Source of the DNA: Leisingera thetidis
GTDB taxonomy: Bacteria > Pseudomonadota > Alphaproteobacteria > Rhodobacterales > Rhodobacteraceae
Direction: 5' to 3'
Length of the DNA stretch: 64,000 nucleotides
Assembly: GCF_025857195.1 (NCBI RefSeq)
Contig: NZ_CP109787.1
Location: 933,501 to 997,500, forward strand
The position numbers and the translations under genes were made by a program. How positions within the stretch are numbered: position 1 is the first letter of the stretch; every line of letters begins with the position of its first letter. Shown in pieces: positions 53,547 through 62,516 of the stretch. The notes under the pieces are model-generated. The model worked only from the letters and a program-made list of their open reading frames with translations, did not search any database and had not been told where the DNA came from.

Positions 53547-54857
53547 TCAGACCGGGCCCGGCCGCAGGTTGTTGGGCAGATAGGTCGCCAGGTCCGGAAA
53601 GGCGATGAGCACAAACACCATCAGCACCATGATCAGGAACATCGGCACCGCAGCGCGGGCGATATAGCTCATCTCGTGGCGGGTCATGCCCTGCATCACA
53701 AACAGGTTGAAGCCGATCGGCGGGGTGATCTGCGCCATTTCCACCACCACCACGATGAAGATGCCGAACCAGATCAGGTCGATGCCCGCCTGGCGGATCA
53801 TCGGCTCCACCACCGCCATGGTCAGCACCACCGAGGAGATGCCGTCGAGGAAACAGCCCAGCACGACGTAGAACACCAAGAGCACCATCAGCAGCTCGAA
53901 CCGGCTCAGCTCCCAGCCCGCGATCAGGTCCGCCAGCCCGCGCGGCAGGCCGGTAAAGCCCATCGACAAGGACAGGAAGGCCGCGCCTGCCAGGATCAGC
54001 GCGATCATCGCGCTGGTGCGGGTGGCGCCCATCAGGCTTTCGGTGAAGGTCTTCCAGGTCAGCGAGCCTTGCCCCAATGCCAGCAGCAGCGAGCCGATGA
54101 CGCCAAACGCTGCCGCCTCGGTCGCGGTGGCAAAGCCCAGGTACATCGAGCCGATCACCACCACGATCAGCGCAATCACCGGCGCCAGAAAGCGGGAGTT
54201 CTTCACCTTCTCGGCAAAGCTCAGCTTGGCCTCGGGGGTTGGGTTCCAGTCCTTGCCCACCTTGGAGTAGATCGCCACATAGCCCATGAACATCGCCGCC
54301 AGCACCAGCCCCGGCAGGATGCCGGCAAAGAACAGCTTGGTAATCGATTCATTGATGGTGACGCCATAGACGATCAGCGTCAGCGACGGCGGGATCATCA
54401 GCCCCAGCGTGGCCGCACCGGTCAGCGTGCCGATCACCATCCGCTCGGGATAGTTGCGCTTGCGCAGCTCCGGGATCGACATCTTGCCGACCGTGGTCAG
54501 CGTCGCAGCGGAAGAACCGGAAACCGCGGCAAACACCGTGCAGCCGACGATATTGGTATGCACCAGCCCGCCGGGCAGGGGGGCCATCCAGGGCGACAGC
54601 CCCTTGAACATGTCCTCGGACAGGCGGGTCCGGTACAGGATCTCCCCCATCCAGATGAACATCGGCAGCGCCGTCAGGGTCCAGCTGGACGATGCCGACC
54701 AGACCGTGGTCAGCATCACATCGCCGACAGGCCTTGTGGTGAACAGCTCCATGCCGACCCATGCCACGCCCATCAGCGCCAGGCCAACCCAGACGCCGCT
54801 GCCCAGCAGGGTGAATAGCACAAAGAGAAAGAGAATGATGACTGAGATATTTTCCAT
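53547..54857 (-). CDS. TRAP transporter large permease subunit (DctM)
   Basis: 436 aa, about 12 transmembrane helices. Forms the Na+-driven channel of a TRAP uptake system with DctQ and the periplasmic DctP. ALPMFIWMGEILYRTRLSED, TVFAAVSGSSAATLTTVGKM and IPPSLTLIVYGVTINESITK are the DctM signature segments. The small subunit gene ends 6 bp upstream and dctP precedes that, giving the standard P-Q-M order on the minus strand. Substrate is not predictable; the neighbours point to an amino-acid-like or carboxylate compound. Confidence 0.95.
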   Translation of the reverse strand: MENISVIILFLFVLFTLLGSGVWVGLALMGVAWVGMELFTTRPVGDVMLTTVWSASSSWTLTALPMFIWMGEILYRTRLSEDMFKGLSPWMAPLPGGLVHTNIVGCTVFAAVSGSSAATLTTVGKMSIPELRKRNYPERMVIGTLTGAATLGLMIPPSLTLIVYGVTINESITKLFFAGILPGLVLAAMFMGYVAIYSKVGKDWNPTPEAKLSFAEKVKNSRFLAPVIALIVVVIGSMYLGFATATEAAAFGVIGSLLLALGQGSLTWKTFTESLMGATRTSAMIALILAGAAFLSLSMGFTGLPRGLADLIAGWELSRFELLMVLLVFYVVLGCFLDGISSVVLTMAVVEPMIRQAGIDLIWFGIFIVVVVEMAQITPPIGFNLFVMQGMTRHEMSYIARAAVPMFLIMVLMVFVLIAFPDLATYLPNNLRPGPV

Positions 54858-54863
54858 GTGCCC

Positions 54864-55397
54864 TTACTCCGCGTGGCTCTGGTCTTCCAGATCCCGGGTG
54901 ATGCGGTGGCCGCCGCGGAAAATCACATGGATCAGGTGGTCGGTGAGGGCGATGGCCAGAACGGCGGCGCCAATGAGCATCACGCTTTGCGGCATCCACA
55001 AAGGCGTGCGGTCCTGGCCCTGGCTCACATCATTGAACTTCCAGCTCCAGTAGACAAAGCGGTAGGCGTAATAGGTGAAGTACCACATCACCGCAGTGCC
55101 GATGCCAAAGCACCAGATCTCCAGCATCCGGCGGAAACCTTCGGGCACGGCATTCAGCAGGATCGACACCCGGATATGGCTGCCGCGGTTCAGCGCATTG
55201 GCAAAGGCCAGGAACGACGCCGCCGCCATTGCATATCCTGCGTAATCCGGCGCACCGGGAAACACTTCACCGGTCCAGCGGGCCAGCATCTGGACAACGA
55301 TCAGGCCCAATATGGCAATCAGGCAGAGGGCGGCCAGCACCCCCGCCGCGAGGTACAGAAAATCGAGACCGGAGCGCAGCCCCCTGAGCACAGTCAT
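54864..55397 (-). CDS. TRAP transporter small permease subunit (DctQ)
   Basis: 177 aa with four predicted helices (LAALCLIAILGLIVVQMLAR, AAASFLAFANALNRGSHIRV..., MWYFTYYAYRFVYWS, LIGAAVLAIALTDHLIHVIF). The pattern NRGSHIRVSILLNAVPEG is typical of DctQ. It works with the large subunit and DctP in uptake. The gene lies 6 bp from dctM. Confidence 0.92.
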   Translation of the reverse strand: MTVLRGLRSGLDFLYLAAGVLAALCLIAILGLIVVQMLARWTGEVFPGAPDYAGYAMAAASFLAFANALNRGSHIRVSILLNAVPEGFRRMLEIWCFGIGTAVMWYFTYYAYRFVYWSWKFNDVSQGQDRTPLWMPQSVMLIGAAVLAIALTDHLIHVIFRGGHRITRDLEDQSHAE

Positions 55398-55471
55398 AGC
55401 ATCCCCATCGGCTTATTTTAGTATGAGAATACGGGCGGTACCTGTCGCGCCGCCCGTATCAGGCATGCTGA

Positions 55472-56446
55472 TTATTCTGCGCGGAATGCATCGACGATGG
55501 CCTTGCCCTCGTCACCGGCCGCTTCTAGCCATTCATCGGTCATGGTGACGCCGATTTCCTTGAGCTCACCGGTCATCTGCTCCGACGCCGGGCCGACGGT
55601 CATGCCGCCATCGCGCAGCCCTTGCAGGGTGAACCCGGTGTATTCCTTGGCGCGCCAATTGCCCGCGTATTCGGCCAGCCTGGCACAGCCCTTGATCACG
55701 TTCCGGCTAGCCTCGGAAGTGCCGTTCCAGATTTCGGTGTTCACAAACACATAGTTGCGCGGCAGCCAGGCATCCACTTCGTAGAAATAGTTCAGGCTTT
55801 CCCAGACCTTGCGGTCATAGCCGGTGGAGCCGGAGGAGACCATGGACTCCGCCACCCCGGTGGCAAAGGCCTGGCTGATTTCAGCCGCTTCGATGGTCAC
55901 CGGCAGCATGCCCGTCAGCTCCGCCAGCCGCGAAGTGGCGTTGTTGTAGGAGCGGAACTTGATGCCCTTCATCTCGGCGACCGAGTTCACCTCGTTCTTG
56001 AAATAAAGCCCCTGCGGCGGCCACGGCACGGCATAAAGCAGGGTCAGGTTCTGCTCGGCCAGCAGCTTCTCGATGGCGGGTTTGGCGGCCTTCCACAGCT
56101 TGTCGCTGTCATCGAACGAGGTCGCCAGGAACGGGATCGAGTCAAAGCCGAACAGCGGGTTTTCGTTCTGGTGGCCGGACAAGAGCCGCTCGCCGATCGG
56201 CGCCTGGCCGGTCTGCACCGCGCGCTTGATATCGGCGCCCTTGAACAGCGAGCCCGACGGGTGGGTCTTGATTTCAACCTCGCCGCCGGTGCCGGTGGTC
56301 ACGCATTCGGCAAACTCCGCTCCGGTGGCCGAGTGGAAATTGGAGGCCGAATAGGCCATCGGCATATCCCAGGTTTCCGCCGTGGCGGGCAGGGCGGCAG
56401 CCGCAGTCAGTGCAGTGGCGGCCAGCAGTCTGGTCAGGTTCTTCAT
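55472..56446 (-). CDS. TRAP transporter periplasmic substrate-binding protein (DctP)
   Basis: 324 aa. Signal peptide (MKNLTRLLAATALTAAAALPATA). The mature part is a DctP-type bilobal binding protein: YSASNFHSATGAEFAECVTT, NPLFGFDSIPFLATSFDD, GLYFKNEVNSVAEMKGIKF, RSYNNATSRLAELTGMLPV, with the conserved Arg (KFRS) that holds a substrate carboxylate. The ligand is therefore probably a carboxylate-bearing compound. Confidence 0.92.
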   Translation of the reverse strand: MKNLTRLLAATALTAAAALPATAETWDMPMAYSASNFHSATGAEFAECVTTGTGGEVEIKTHPSGSLFKGADIKRAVQTGQAPIGERLLSGHQNENPLFGFDSIPFLATSFDDSDKLWKAAKPAIEKLLAEQNLTLLYAVPWPPQGLYFKNEVNSVAEMKGIKFRSYNNATSRLAELTGMLPVTIEAAEISQAFATGVAESMVSSGSTGYDRKVWESLNYFYEVDAWLPRNYVFVNTEIWNGTSEASRNVIKGCARLAEYAGNWRAKEYTGFTLQGLRDGGMTVGPASEQMTGELKEIGVTMTDEWLEAAGDEGKAIVDAFRAE

Positions 56447-56495
56447 GGTCTTCTCCCTGTTTCAGTTTCGGCCCCTTATGGGGCACTGGTTGTTT

Positions 56496-57749
56496 TCAAA
56501 TCGCATAGCGCGCCGGGTCATAGGCGCTCACGTCCATGTTCGGGCTGCGGCCCGAAATCATCTGCGCCAAGAGGCGGCCCGTCTTTGGCCCTCCCGTCAG
56601 GCCGATGTGATGGTGGCCAAAACCAACATAGGCACCGGACAGGCCCGGCACCTTGCCAATCACCGGAATTGAATCCGCAGGCGCCGGACGGTGGCCCATC
56701 CATTCCTCTTCATGCTTCCAGGCGACGCCGGGCAGGATACGCCGCGCGTTCCTGCGCAACAGTTCAAGCGGACCCTTGGACGGCCCGGCCTCCAGCCCGC
56801 CGAATTCGACAATGCCCGCAATCCGGATCCGTCCCTGCATCGGGGTCACCACGCATTTGGCCGCCGCCACCATGACAGGCGCTTTCGGCATCGCCGAAGG
56901 CTCCCACAATTCAAGATGATAACCGCGTTCTGCTTCCAGTGGTGCGGAAATTCCCAACTTCTCCGCCAGCGGTTTGGACCAGACGCCAGTCGCGATAACG
57001 ACAGCGTCGCAAGGGATGGTCTCGCCGCCTGCGCGCACGCCGGTCACTTGGCCGTTTTCGCGGGCGACATCCTCGGCAAAAGCCTGGATCAGCCGGCCTC
57101 CATTGGCCGTCACATGGGCGGCCAGATCCTTCACATACCGGCCCGGGTCGGTGATGATGCCGTGGTTCTTCAACCGCGCGGCAAAGCCGAATTCCTCAGC
57201 ATAAATCCCGTCATAAGCGCGGACCTCCGCGCCCTCCAATTCATCCCACTGGAACCCGTGTTTCCTCCGCAGGCCCCAGCCGAATGCATCCTCGCCGAAA
57301 TGCGCCCGGTCATTGTAGAGGAACAGGTAATCCGAGGGCTTCAGATGCCGCTCCGCCCCGGTGCCTGCCGCCAGTGCCTGATGATCGGCAAGCGAGTCCC
57401 CCACGATGGGCGCCAGTGCCGCGGCTATCCGGGCAGTGTCTTCGGCATTGGCATGGCCCATGTATTTCATCAGCCAGGGGGCCAGCCTGGGCAGATACCC
57501 CCAGCGCAGGAACAAGGGCTGCTCCGGGTCCAGCAGCATCTTCGGCGCCTTCTTCCACAGCCCCGGGCCGGTGACGGGCACGATGGAGCAGGACGCCAGA
57601 ATACCGCCGTTGCCGTGGCTGGTGCCTTCGCCCGGCCCCTTGCCGTCGATCAGGATCACCTGATGCCCGTCGCGCTGCAGCTCGATGGCGGTTGAGACGC
57701 CGACTATGCCAGTGCCAATGATGGCGACGGTTTTCTTCCCGGCCGTCAT
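56496..57749 (-). CDS. DadA/DAO-family FAD-dependent amine oxidoreductase
   Basis: 417 aa. GxGxxG at the start ([20 protein letters not shown]) and a DAO fold to the end ([20 protein letters not shown] followed by [20 protein letters not shown], the C-terminal FAD-binding box of DadA). It likely deaminates a D-amino acid or oxidises an N-methyl/imino acid. The MLE gene ends inside its ATG (4-bp overlap), so the two are translationally coupled. It sits in an operon with the TRAP transporter and an enolase-superfamily enzyme. Confidence 0.88.
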   Translation of the reverse strand: MTAGKKTVAIIGTGIVGVSTAIELQRDGHQVILIDGKGPGEGTSHGNGGILASCSIVPVTGPGLWKKAPKMLLDPEQPLFLRWGYLPRLAPWLMKYMGHANAEDTARIAAALAPIVGDSLADHQALAAGTGAERHLKPSDYLFLYNDRAHFGEDAFGWGLRRKHGFQWDELEGAEVRAYDGIYAEEFGFAARLKNHGIITDPGRYVKDLAAHVTANGGRLIQAFAEDVARENGQVTGVRAGGETIPCDAVVIATGVWSKPLAEKLGISAPLEAERGYHLELWEPSAMPKAPVMVAAAKCVVTPMQGRIRIAGIVEFGGLEAGPSKGPLELLRRNARRILPGVAWKHEEEWMGHRPAPADSIPVIGKVPGLSGAYVGFGHHHIGLTGGPKTGRLLAQMISGRSPNMDVSAYDPARYAI

Positions 57750-58873
57750 GCCGCGACCTTCTTGGCGACCGCGTAACGGTCCAGTTTTCCAACGTCCGGC
57801 TTGATGCCCAGCCCCGGCCCTTCCGGCACCACCACCTGGCCGTCCACGACCTGAAAGGGGGTCTCCAGAATGTCCTCCTTCAGGAAATAGCTCGCCTGGT
57901 AGAACTCGCAGCCCAGCTTGATCTCCGGCGTGGCCGCAATCATGTGGGTGCCCGCCAGATGCGCCAGCCCCGCCTCGAACATGTCGCCGCCATAGGCTGA
58001 CAGCCCGTTTGCCGCCGCAATCCGCGCCACCGTCTGGGCGCGGGTCAAACTGCCGGACTTCATGATCTTAACCGACACGCCGTCGCAAATGCCCTCGCGC
58101 GCGGCACGCACCATGTCCTCGGGGCCGAATACGCTTTCGTCCGCCAGCAGCGGCACGTCGATCATCTCCCGCAGCCTGGCCATCATGCCGAAGTGATGGA
58201 ACCGCACCGGCTGCTCGATGAAATCCGGCTTGTACCGGGCCACATCGCGCACCTGCGCAGGCGCATCCTCGATGCTCAGGCCCTGGTTATAGTCCACCCG
58301 CACCCGGAACTCGGGGAAATCCTCGGCAATCCGCTCCAGCCGCATGATGTCAAAGGCATGATCCCTGAAGCCGGTCTTCAGCTTGATCAGCCCCACCTTG
58401 TCGGCACGCAGCCGGTGCAGCAGGTCAATGTCCTTCCCGAAATCCGGATCGGCAATCGAACAGCTGAGCGGGATGGTGTCACGGCACTTGCCGCCGAGCA
58501 GCGCCCAGACCGGCACTCCGGCAATCCGCCCGGTCAGATCCAGCAGGGCGCTCTCCAGCGCCGCCTTGGCCTCGGTGCAATGGGCCACGGCCTTGGACGC
58601 ATCCTCCATGATCGCCGCGCGATCCGCCACCCGGCGCCCCTCCACCAGCGGGCGGATGTAACGGTCCAGCGCCGCCAGGCTGGCTTCCGGCGTGCCGGTG
58701 AACACTGACCAGGTCGAGGCCTCGCCAAACCCCTCGGCACCGCCTTCGCTGCGCAGCCGCACAATCACAACCTCGCAGGAGCCTTCAACAGACCCGATCC
58801 CGTGGTCGCGGCGCGACAAAACGGGCAACGCGAGATGCCACAGGTCCATTGCGGCAATCTTTTCTTCCAGCAC
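57746..58873 (-). CDS. Enolase-superfamily enzyme (mandelate racemase / muconate lactonizing type)
   Basis: 375 aa from GTG 58873 (GAGGA upstream); the frame runs to GTG 58888. The N-terminal capping domain is followed by a TIM barrel. LIKLKTGF gives the KxK catalytic lysine pair, VDYNQG the first metal aspartate, FIEQPV the second acid, LLADESV the third, and VSVKIMKSG the opposite lysine. A Lys on each face is the MLE/amide epimerase pattern, used for racemisation, epimerisation or dehydration. The operon suggests an amino-acid-like substrate, with hydroxyproline or similar as one possibility, not shown. Confidence 0.85.
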   Translation of the reverse strand: MLEEKIAAMDLWHLALPVLSRRDHGIGSVEGSCEVVIVRLRSEGGAEGFGEASTWSVFTGTPEASLAALDRYIRPLVEGRRVADRAAIMEDASKAVAHCTEAKAALESALLDLTGRIAGVPVWALLGGKCRDTIPLSCSIADPDFGKDIDLLHRLRADKVGLIKLKTGFRDHAFDIMRLERIAEDFPEFRVRVDYNQGLSIEDAPAQVRDVARYKPDFIEQPVRFHHFGMMARLREMIDVPLLADESVFGPEDMVRAAREGICDGVSVKIMKSGSLTRAQTVARIAAANGLSAYGGDMFEAGLAHLAGTHMIAATPEIKLGCEFYQASYFLKEDILETPFQVVDGQVVVPEGPGLGIKPDVGKLDRYAVAKKVAA

Positions 58874-58954
58874 TTTGATCTTCCTCACAGGTGCGAGCGG
58901 AAGCCTGCCTTGACTTGATTATCATTACCAATACAAAGAATTCGATAGAGTATC

Positions 58955-59878
58955 ATGAAAAGTGATGAGCTACCGATGTCTCTCCGCTTCCGCCAGCTGC
59001 AGGCTTTCCACGCCATTGTCGAGACCGGGACCGTCACCGGCGCGGCAGAGCAGCTGGGCATTTCCCAGCCGGGCATCTCCAATCTGCTCTACCAGCTGGA
59101 ACGCCAGACCCGCCTCAAACTGTTCGAGCGGAGCAAGGGCCGCCTGATCCCGACGCCCGAGGCCGGGGTGCTGTTTCAGGAGGTCGACACCGTGGTGCGC
59201 GGCCTCGACCATGTGGCGCAGGCGGTCACCGACCTGCAGAACAAGCAGGCGGGCCAGTTGCAGGTGGCTTCGCAGCATTCCCTGTCCTTCGGTTTCATGC
59301 CCGCGCTGATTGCCCGCTTTGCCCGCACCCGCCCGGATCTGTCGATCTCCTTTCAGGCGCAGTATTCGCTGAAGATCCAGGAGTGGGTGATTTCGGGATT
59401 GTTCGAAATCGGCATCTGCGAAATGCCGCTGATCCATGACGGGCTGGAGGCGCACCCGATCACCGTCGAAACCCGGCTGGCGATTCCGGCAGACAGCCCG
59501 CTGGCAGACCACGAGGTACTGACGCCGGAACTGCTGGAGGGCGTGCCATTCATCGTGATGGGGCCGGAGCACATGACCCACCGCCGCACCCGCGAGGTGT
59601 TCCAGCAGGCCGGTATTCCGCTCAAGACCCGGGTGCATTCGCATCTGTTCAAGAACCTCCTCAGTTTTGTGCAGGAGGGGATGGGGGTTTCGATCCTCGA
59701 CCCCTTCGTGTTGGATTTCGAGGGTGGCGGCGGTTTTGTCTCGCGCCCGTTCCGCCCCCGGATCACGATGGAAATGGCGGTGATAACCTCCAAGTCCCGC
59801 CCGCTGTCGGTCGTGGGGCAGGAGTTCCTGGCGCTCTTGAAACAGGAGCTGGCCCCTTATTCGATAACGAACGATTGA
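58955..59878 (+). CDS. LysR-family transcriptional regulator
   Basis: 307 aa. LysR HTH at about residues 8-70 (MSLRFRQLQAFHAIVETGTV, AEQLGISQPGISNLLYQLE), and a PBP2-type effector domain after about 95 (AGQLQVASQHSLSFGFMPALI). ATG 58976 is a possible later start. Divergent from the MLE-DadA-TRAP operon across 81 bp, the classic layout for a LysR that controls its neighbour in response to a pathway intermediate. Confidence 0.94.
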   Translation: MKSDELPMSLRFRQLQAFHAIVETGTVTGAAEQLGISQPGISNLLYQLERQTRLKLFERSKGRLIPTPEAGVLFQEVDTVVRGLDHVAQAVTDLQNKQAGQLQVASQHSLSFGFMPALIARFARTRPDLSISFQAQYSLKIQEWVISGLFEIGICEMPLIHDGLEAHPITVETRLAIPADSPLADHEVLTPELLEGVPFIVMGPEHMTHRRTREVFQQAGIPLKTRVHSHLFKNLLSFVQEGMGVSILDPFVLDFEGGGGFVSRPFRPRITMEMAVITSKSRPLSVVGQEFLALLKQELAPYSITND

Positions 59879-59973
59879 CCATTCCGGGAAATCGTATGCA
59901 GTTCCGAATTCAATCTTGCGCAGGGTTGCCGGCTCGCCTAGTCTGCACGGCGGATTGAACAGATGGCAGGGCA

Positions 59974-60666
59974 ATGGCCAAACGCGAGAGCAATGTGGAC
60001 CGGGTTTATGAGGCGCTGCGCCGGATGGCGGCGGATTTTGCCTTCAAGCCCGACCAGCGGATCAACGAAAGCGCCCTGTCCGAGGTGCTGGGGGCCAGCC
60101 GCACGCCGCTGCGCGAAGCGCTGAACCGGCTGGTGGCCGAGGGCTTTCTGACCTTCCAGAACAACCGCGGCTTTTTCTGCCGCCCGCTGACCCCGAGCTA
60201 CATCATGGACCTCTACGAGGCCCGGGTGGCGGTGGAATGCGAGGCCACGCGGCTGGCCTGTACCCGTGCCTCTGACGAGGATATCGCGGCGCTGGCGGAT
60301 TACCTCCACCGGACGGAGCCGGAGTATCAAAGCGCCACCGGCCCGGAGGCGCTGCTGGCGATGGATGAAAGCTTCCACACCCGTCTGGCGCAGCTTTCGG
60401 GCAACAGCGAGCTGCAGCGCATTCTCAACAACCTCAATGGCCGGATCCGTTATATCCGGCTGATCGACCTCAAACGCATGGGCGACCGGGCAGGGGGCAA
60501 GGCGCCGGGCGATATCTCGGCCCACCTCCAGATCGTCGAAGGCATCGCCGCCCGCAATACGGACGCAGCGGTAGCCGCGATGCGCAGCCATATCGAAAAA
60601 CGCCGGGAGGAGGCGACGGAGGCCGTCCGCATCGCGTTCTCCCAGCTCTACGTTCCGGACGAGTAG
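59974..60666 (+). CDS. GntR-family (FCD) transcriptional regulator
   Basis: 230 aa. GntR winged HTH (VYEALRRMAADFAFKPDQRI, SEVLGASRTPLREALNRLV) and an FCD effector domain with ALLAMDESFHTRLAQLSGN, whose Asp/His residues usually bind a metal and a carboxylate. The racemase-like gene starts 9 bp downstream, so both are probably one transcript. It is a second regulator for the cluster beside the LysR. Confidence 0.93.
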   Translation: MAKRESNVDRVYEALRRMAADFAFKPDQRINESALSEVLGASRTPLREALNRLVAEGFLTFQNNRGFFCRPLTPSYIMDLYEARVAVECEATRLACTRASDEDIAALADYLHRTEPEYQSATGPEALLAMDESFHTRLAQLSGNSELQRILNNLNGRIRYIRLIDLKRMGDRAGGKAPGDISAHLQIVEGIAARNTDAAVAAMRSHIEKRREEATEAVRIAFSQLYVPDE

Positions 60667-60675
60667 GGGGACCCC

Positions 60676-61410
60676 ATGGAACACGGTGGCAAGACAGTTT
60701 TTGGAGCCACGGTTGGCATCCTGATGCTGGAAACGCGTTTCCCCCGCATCCAAGGCGACATGGGCAACGCGATGACCTGGGATTTCCCGGTGCATTACAA
60801 GGTGGTGCGCGGCGCCAATCCCGACAACGTGGTGCGCGGCAACCCCAAGGAGCTGGTGGAACTGTTTGTCGAGGCGGGCCGCGATCTGGTTGCCATGGGC
60901 GCTGACGGGATCACCACCAACTGCGGTTTCCTGGCGCTGATCCAGGACGAAGTGAAACAAGCGCTGGGGGTGCCGGTGGCAACGTCGTCGCTGATGCAGG
61001 TGCCGATGGTGCAGACCCTGCTGCCCGCGGGCAAGCGCTGCGGCATCCTGACCATCTCCAAGGCCACCCTGACACCTGCCCATCTGCAGGCCGCAGGGGT
61101 GCCGCAGGACACGCCGGTTGCCGGCACCGACGGCCTCCGCTGCTTTACCCGCGATATCCTGGGCGACGCGCCGGACATCGACTTCGAGTCCTGCCGGCTG
61201 GATATGATCGACGCCGCCCGGGCGATGGTGGCGGACACCCCGGACCTCGGCGCCATCGTGCTGGAATGCACCAATATGGTGCCTTATGCCCGTGACGTGC
61301 GCAAAGCCACCGGCCTGCCGGTGTTCTCGATCCATTCCTTTATCACCTGGTTCCAGGCCGGCCTCTTGCCCCAAGGGTTCCCGCTGGAATTGGATGATCC
61401 GCGGTGGTGA
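60676..61410 (+). CDS. Aspartate/glutamate racemase-family protein
   Basis: 244 aa. Asp/Glu/hydantoin racemase fold: VGILMLETRFPRIQGDMGNA at the N-terminus, GITTNCGFLALIQDEV with the first catalytic cysteine, and GAIVLECTNMVPYARDV with the second cysteine. Both cysteines of the two-thiol mechanism are present. It probably racemises an amino acid or related compound that the DadA-like oxidase or MLE enzyme then handles. Linked to the GntR gene by 9 bp. Confidence 0.88.
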   Translation: MEHGGKTVFGATVGILMLETRFPRIQGDMGNAMTWDFPVHYKVVRGANPDNVVRGNPKELVELFVEAGRDLVAMGADGITTNCGFLALIQDEVKQALGVPVATSSLMQVPMVQTLLPAGKRCGILTISKATLTPAHLQAAGVPQDTPVAGTDGLRCFTRDILGDAPDIDFESCRLDMIDAARAMVADTPDLGAIVLECTNMVPYARDVRKATGLPVFSIHSFITWFQAGLLPQGFPLELDDPRW

Positions 61411-61456
61411 GGCGCTATCGAAGCACCTGAAAATTCATTAATGAAACCCTAAGTTT

Positions 61457-61522
61457 AAGGTCAGCATTGCTGCCGGAATGTTTCGCGCGCGAAACATTTG
61501 GGCAGAAGGTCTGACCTTTTTT
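61457..61522 (+). terminator. Long three-tier symmetrical hairpin with T-run
   Basis: Three nested stems. Outer: AAGGTCAG (61457-61464) with CTGACCTT (61511-61518). Middle: CTGCC (61470-61474) with GGCAG (61501-61505). Inner: AATGTTTCG with CGAAACATT around CGCG (61477-61498). Internal loops are symmetrical (5/5 and 2/2), and TTTT follows. It ends the GntR-racemase transcript, in the convergent gap before the AEC gene. Confidence 0.8.
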
Positions 61523-61534
61523 ACGCAGCCCGGT

Positions 61535-62467
61535 TCAGCTCAGCACCAGCAGCCAGAACCAGACAGTGAAAATGCTCGACGCGGTGGCGATCAGCACCGA
61601 GGACGCCGCCACCCGCTTGGCCCGCCCGTACATATTGGCAAAGATATAGCCGTTGAACCCGGTCGCCATCGCCGCGTTCAGCACGCCGGAGCGGAACAGA
61701 TCCAGCGGCAGCGCCAGTGCGGACCCCATGGTCCAGACGATCGCGGGGTGGATCATCAGCGAGGTGGAACAGACGAACAGGATCGCCCGCATGTCGCCTT
61801 CGGGGCGGTATTTCACCAGCACCCCGCCCAGGGCAAACAGCGCGCAAGGCAGGGCGGCACGAATGATCAGCGACAGCGCCTCATCCACCACCAGGGGAAT
61901 GGAAAAGCCTGAGAGGTTCACCGCAAACCCCAGTGCAATGCCCAGGATCAGCACATTGCGGAACATCGCGTTCAGGACCGAGGTCACGGTCCTGAACCCG
62001 CCCGCGCCGCGGTTGCGCACAATTTCCATCGCGGTGATCCCGACGCCATAGCAGAACGGCGAGTGGAAGGCGATGATCGCGTAATTGCCGGTCAGGTTCT
62101 CCGGTCCAAAGGCGCGCTCGGTGATGGGCAAGCCCAGCAGGACTGAATTCGAGAACAGGCAGCAGAAGCCGATGGCGATGCAGTCTTCCCAGTCCCGCTT
62201 GAACAGGGTGCGGGCACCGAATACGCCGATCAGGAAGCAGGTGAAGGCACCGGTATAGAAACTCGCCAGCAAGCGCGGATCGAAACTGGCAGAGAGGTCC
62301 AATTCCGCCATCGCCTTGAACAGCAGGCAGGGAATGGCGAAGCCCTGTGCAAACTTCATCACCCCTTCGATATGGTCCTGGCCCAGTACCCCCCGTGCCG
62401 TGGCTGCGTAGCCCGCGCCGACAACCAGGAACACCGGCAGGATGACGTCAATAAGGCTCTGAAACAC
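61535..62467 (-). CDS. AEC-family transporter
   Basis: 310 aa from GTG 62467 (GAGGA upstream). About ten helices in two inverted repeats of the auxin-efflux-carrier type (SLIDVILPVFLVVGAGYAAT, GFAIPCLLFKAMAELDL, LLGLPITERAFGPENLTGN, SLIIRAALPCALFALGGVLV). AEC members carry organic acids or hormones; the substrate is unknown. It lies next to the catabolic cluster on the opposite strand and might belong to it. Confidence 0.9.
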   Translation of the reverse strand: MFQSLIDVILPVFLVVGAGYAATARGVLGQDHIEGVMKFAQGFAIPCLLFKAMAELDLSASFDPRLLASFYTGAFTCFLIGVFGARTLFKRDWEDCIAIGFCCLFSNSVLLGLPITERAFGPENLTGNYAIIAFHSPFCYGVGITAMEIVRNRGAGGFRTVTSVLNAMFRNVLILGIALGFAVNLSGFSIPLVVDEALSLIIRAALPCALFALGGVLVKYRPEGDMRAILFVCSTSLMIHPAIVWTMGSALALPLDLFRSGVLNAAMATGFNGYIFANMYGRAKRVAASSVLIATASSIFTVWFWLLVLS

Positions 62468-62490
62468 GGTGCTTCCTCAAATCGCGCAAA

Positions 62491-62515
62491 AGAAAAAGGG
62501 CGCTGAACCGCGCCC
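62491..62515 (-). terminator. Intrinsic terminator of the MBL-fold gene
   Basis: 6-bp GGGCGC/GCGCCC stem, extended by one pair, loop TGAACC, followed on the minus strand by TTTTTCTTTT, immediately after the stop at 62517. Confidence 0.85.
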
Positions 62516-62516
62516 C

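Noticed and set aside
53031..54818. 595-codon plus-strand frame across the TRAP permease genes
   Set aside because: Shadow frame, His/Gln/Arg-rich; the minus-strand DctM reading is unambiguous.
61478..61497. Possible chromosomal parS site
   Set aside because: parS is TGTTTCACGTGAAACA (16 bp); here the centre is CGCGCG and two bases wider, and the palindrome is part of a larger terminator-like hairpin.
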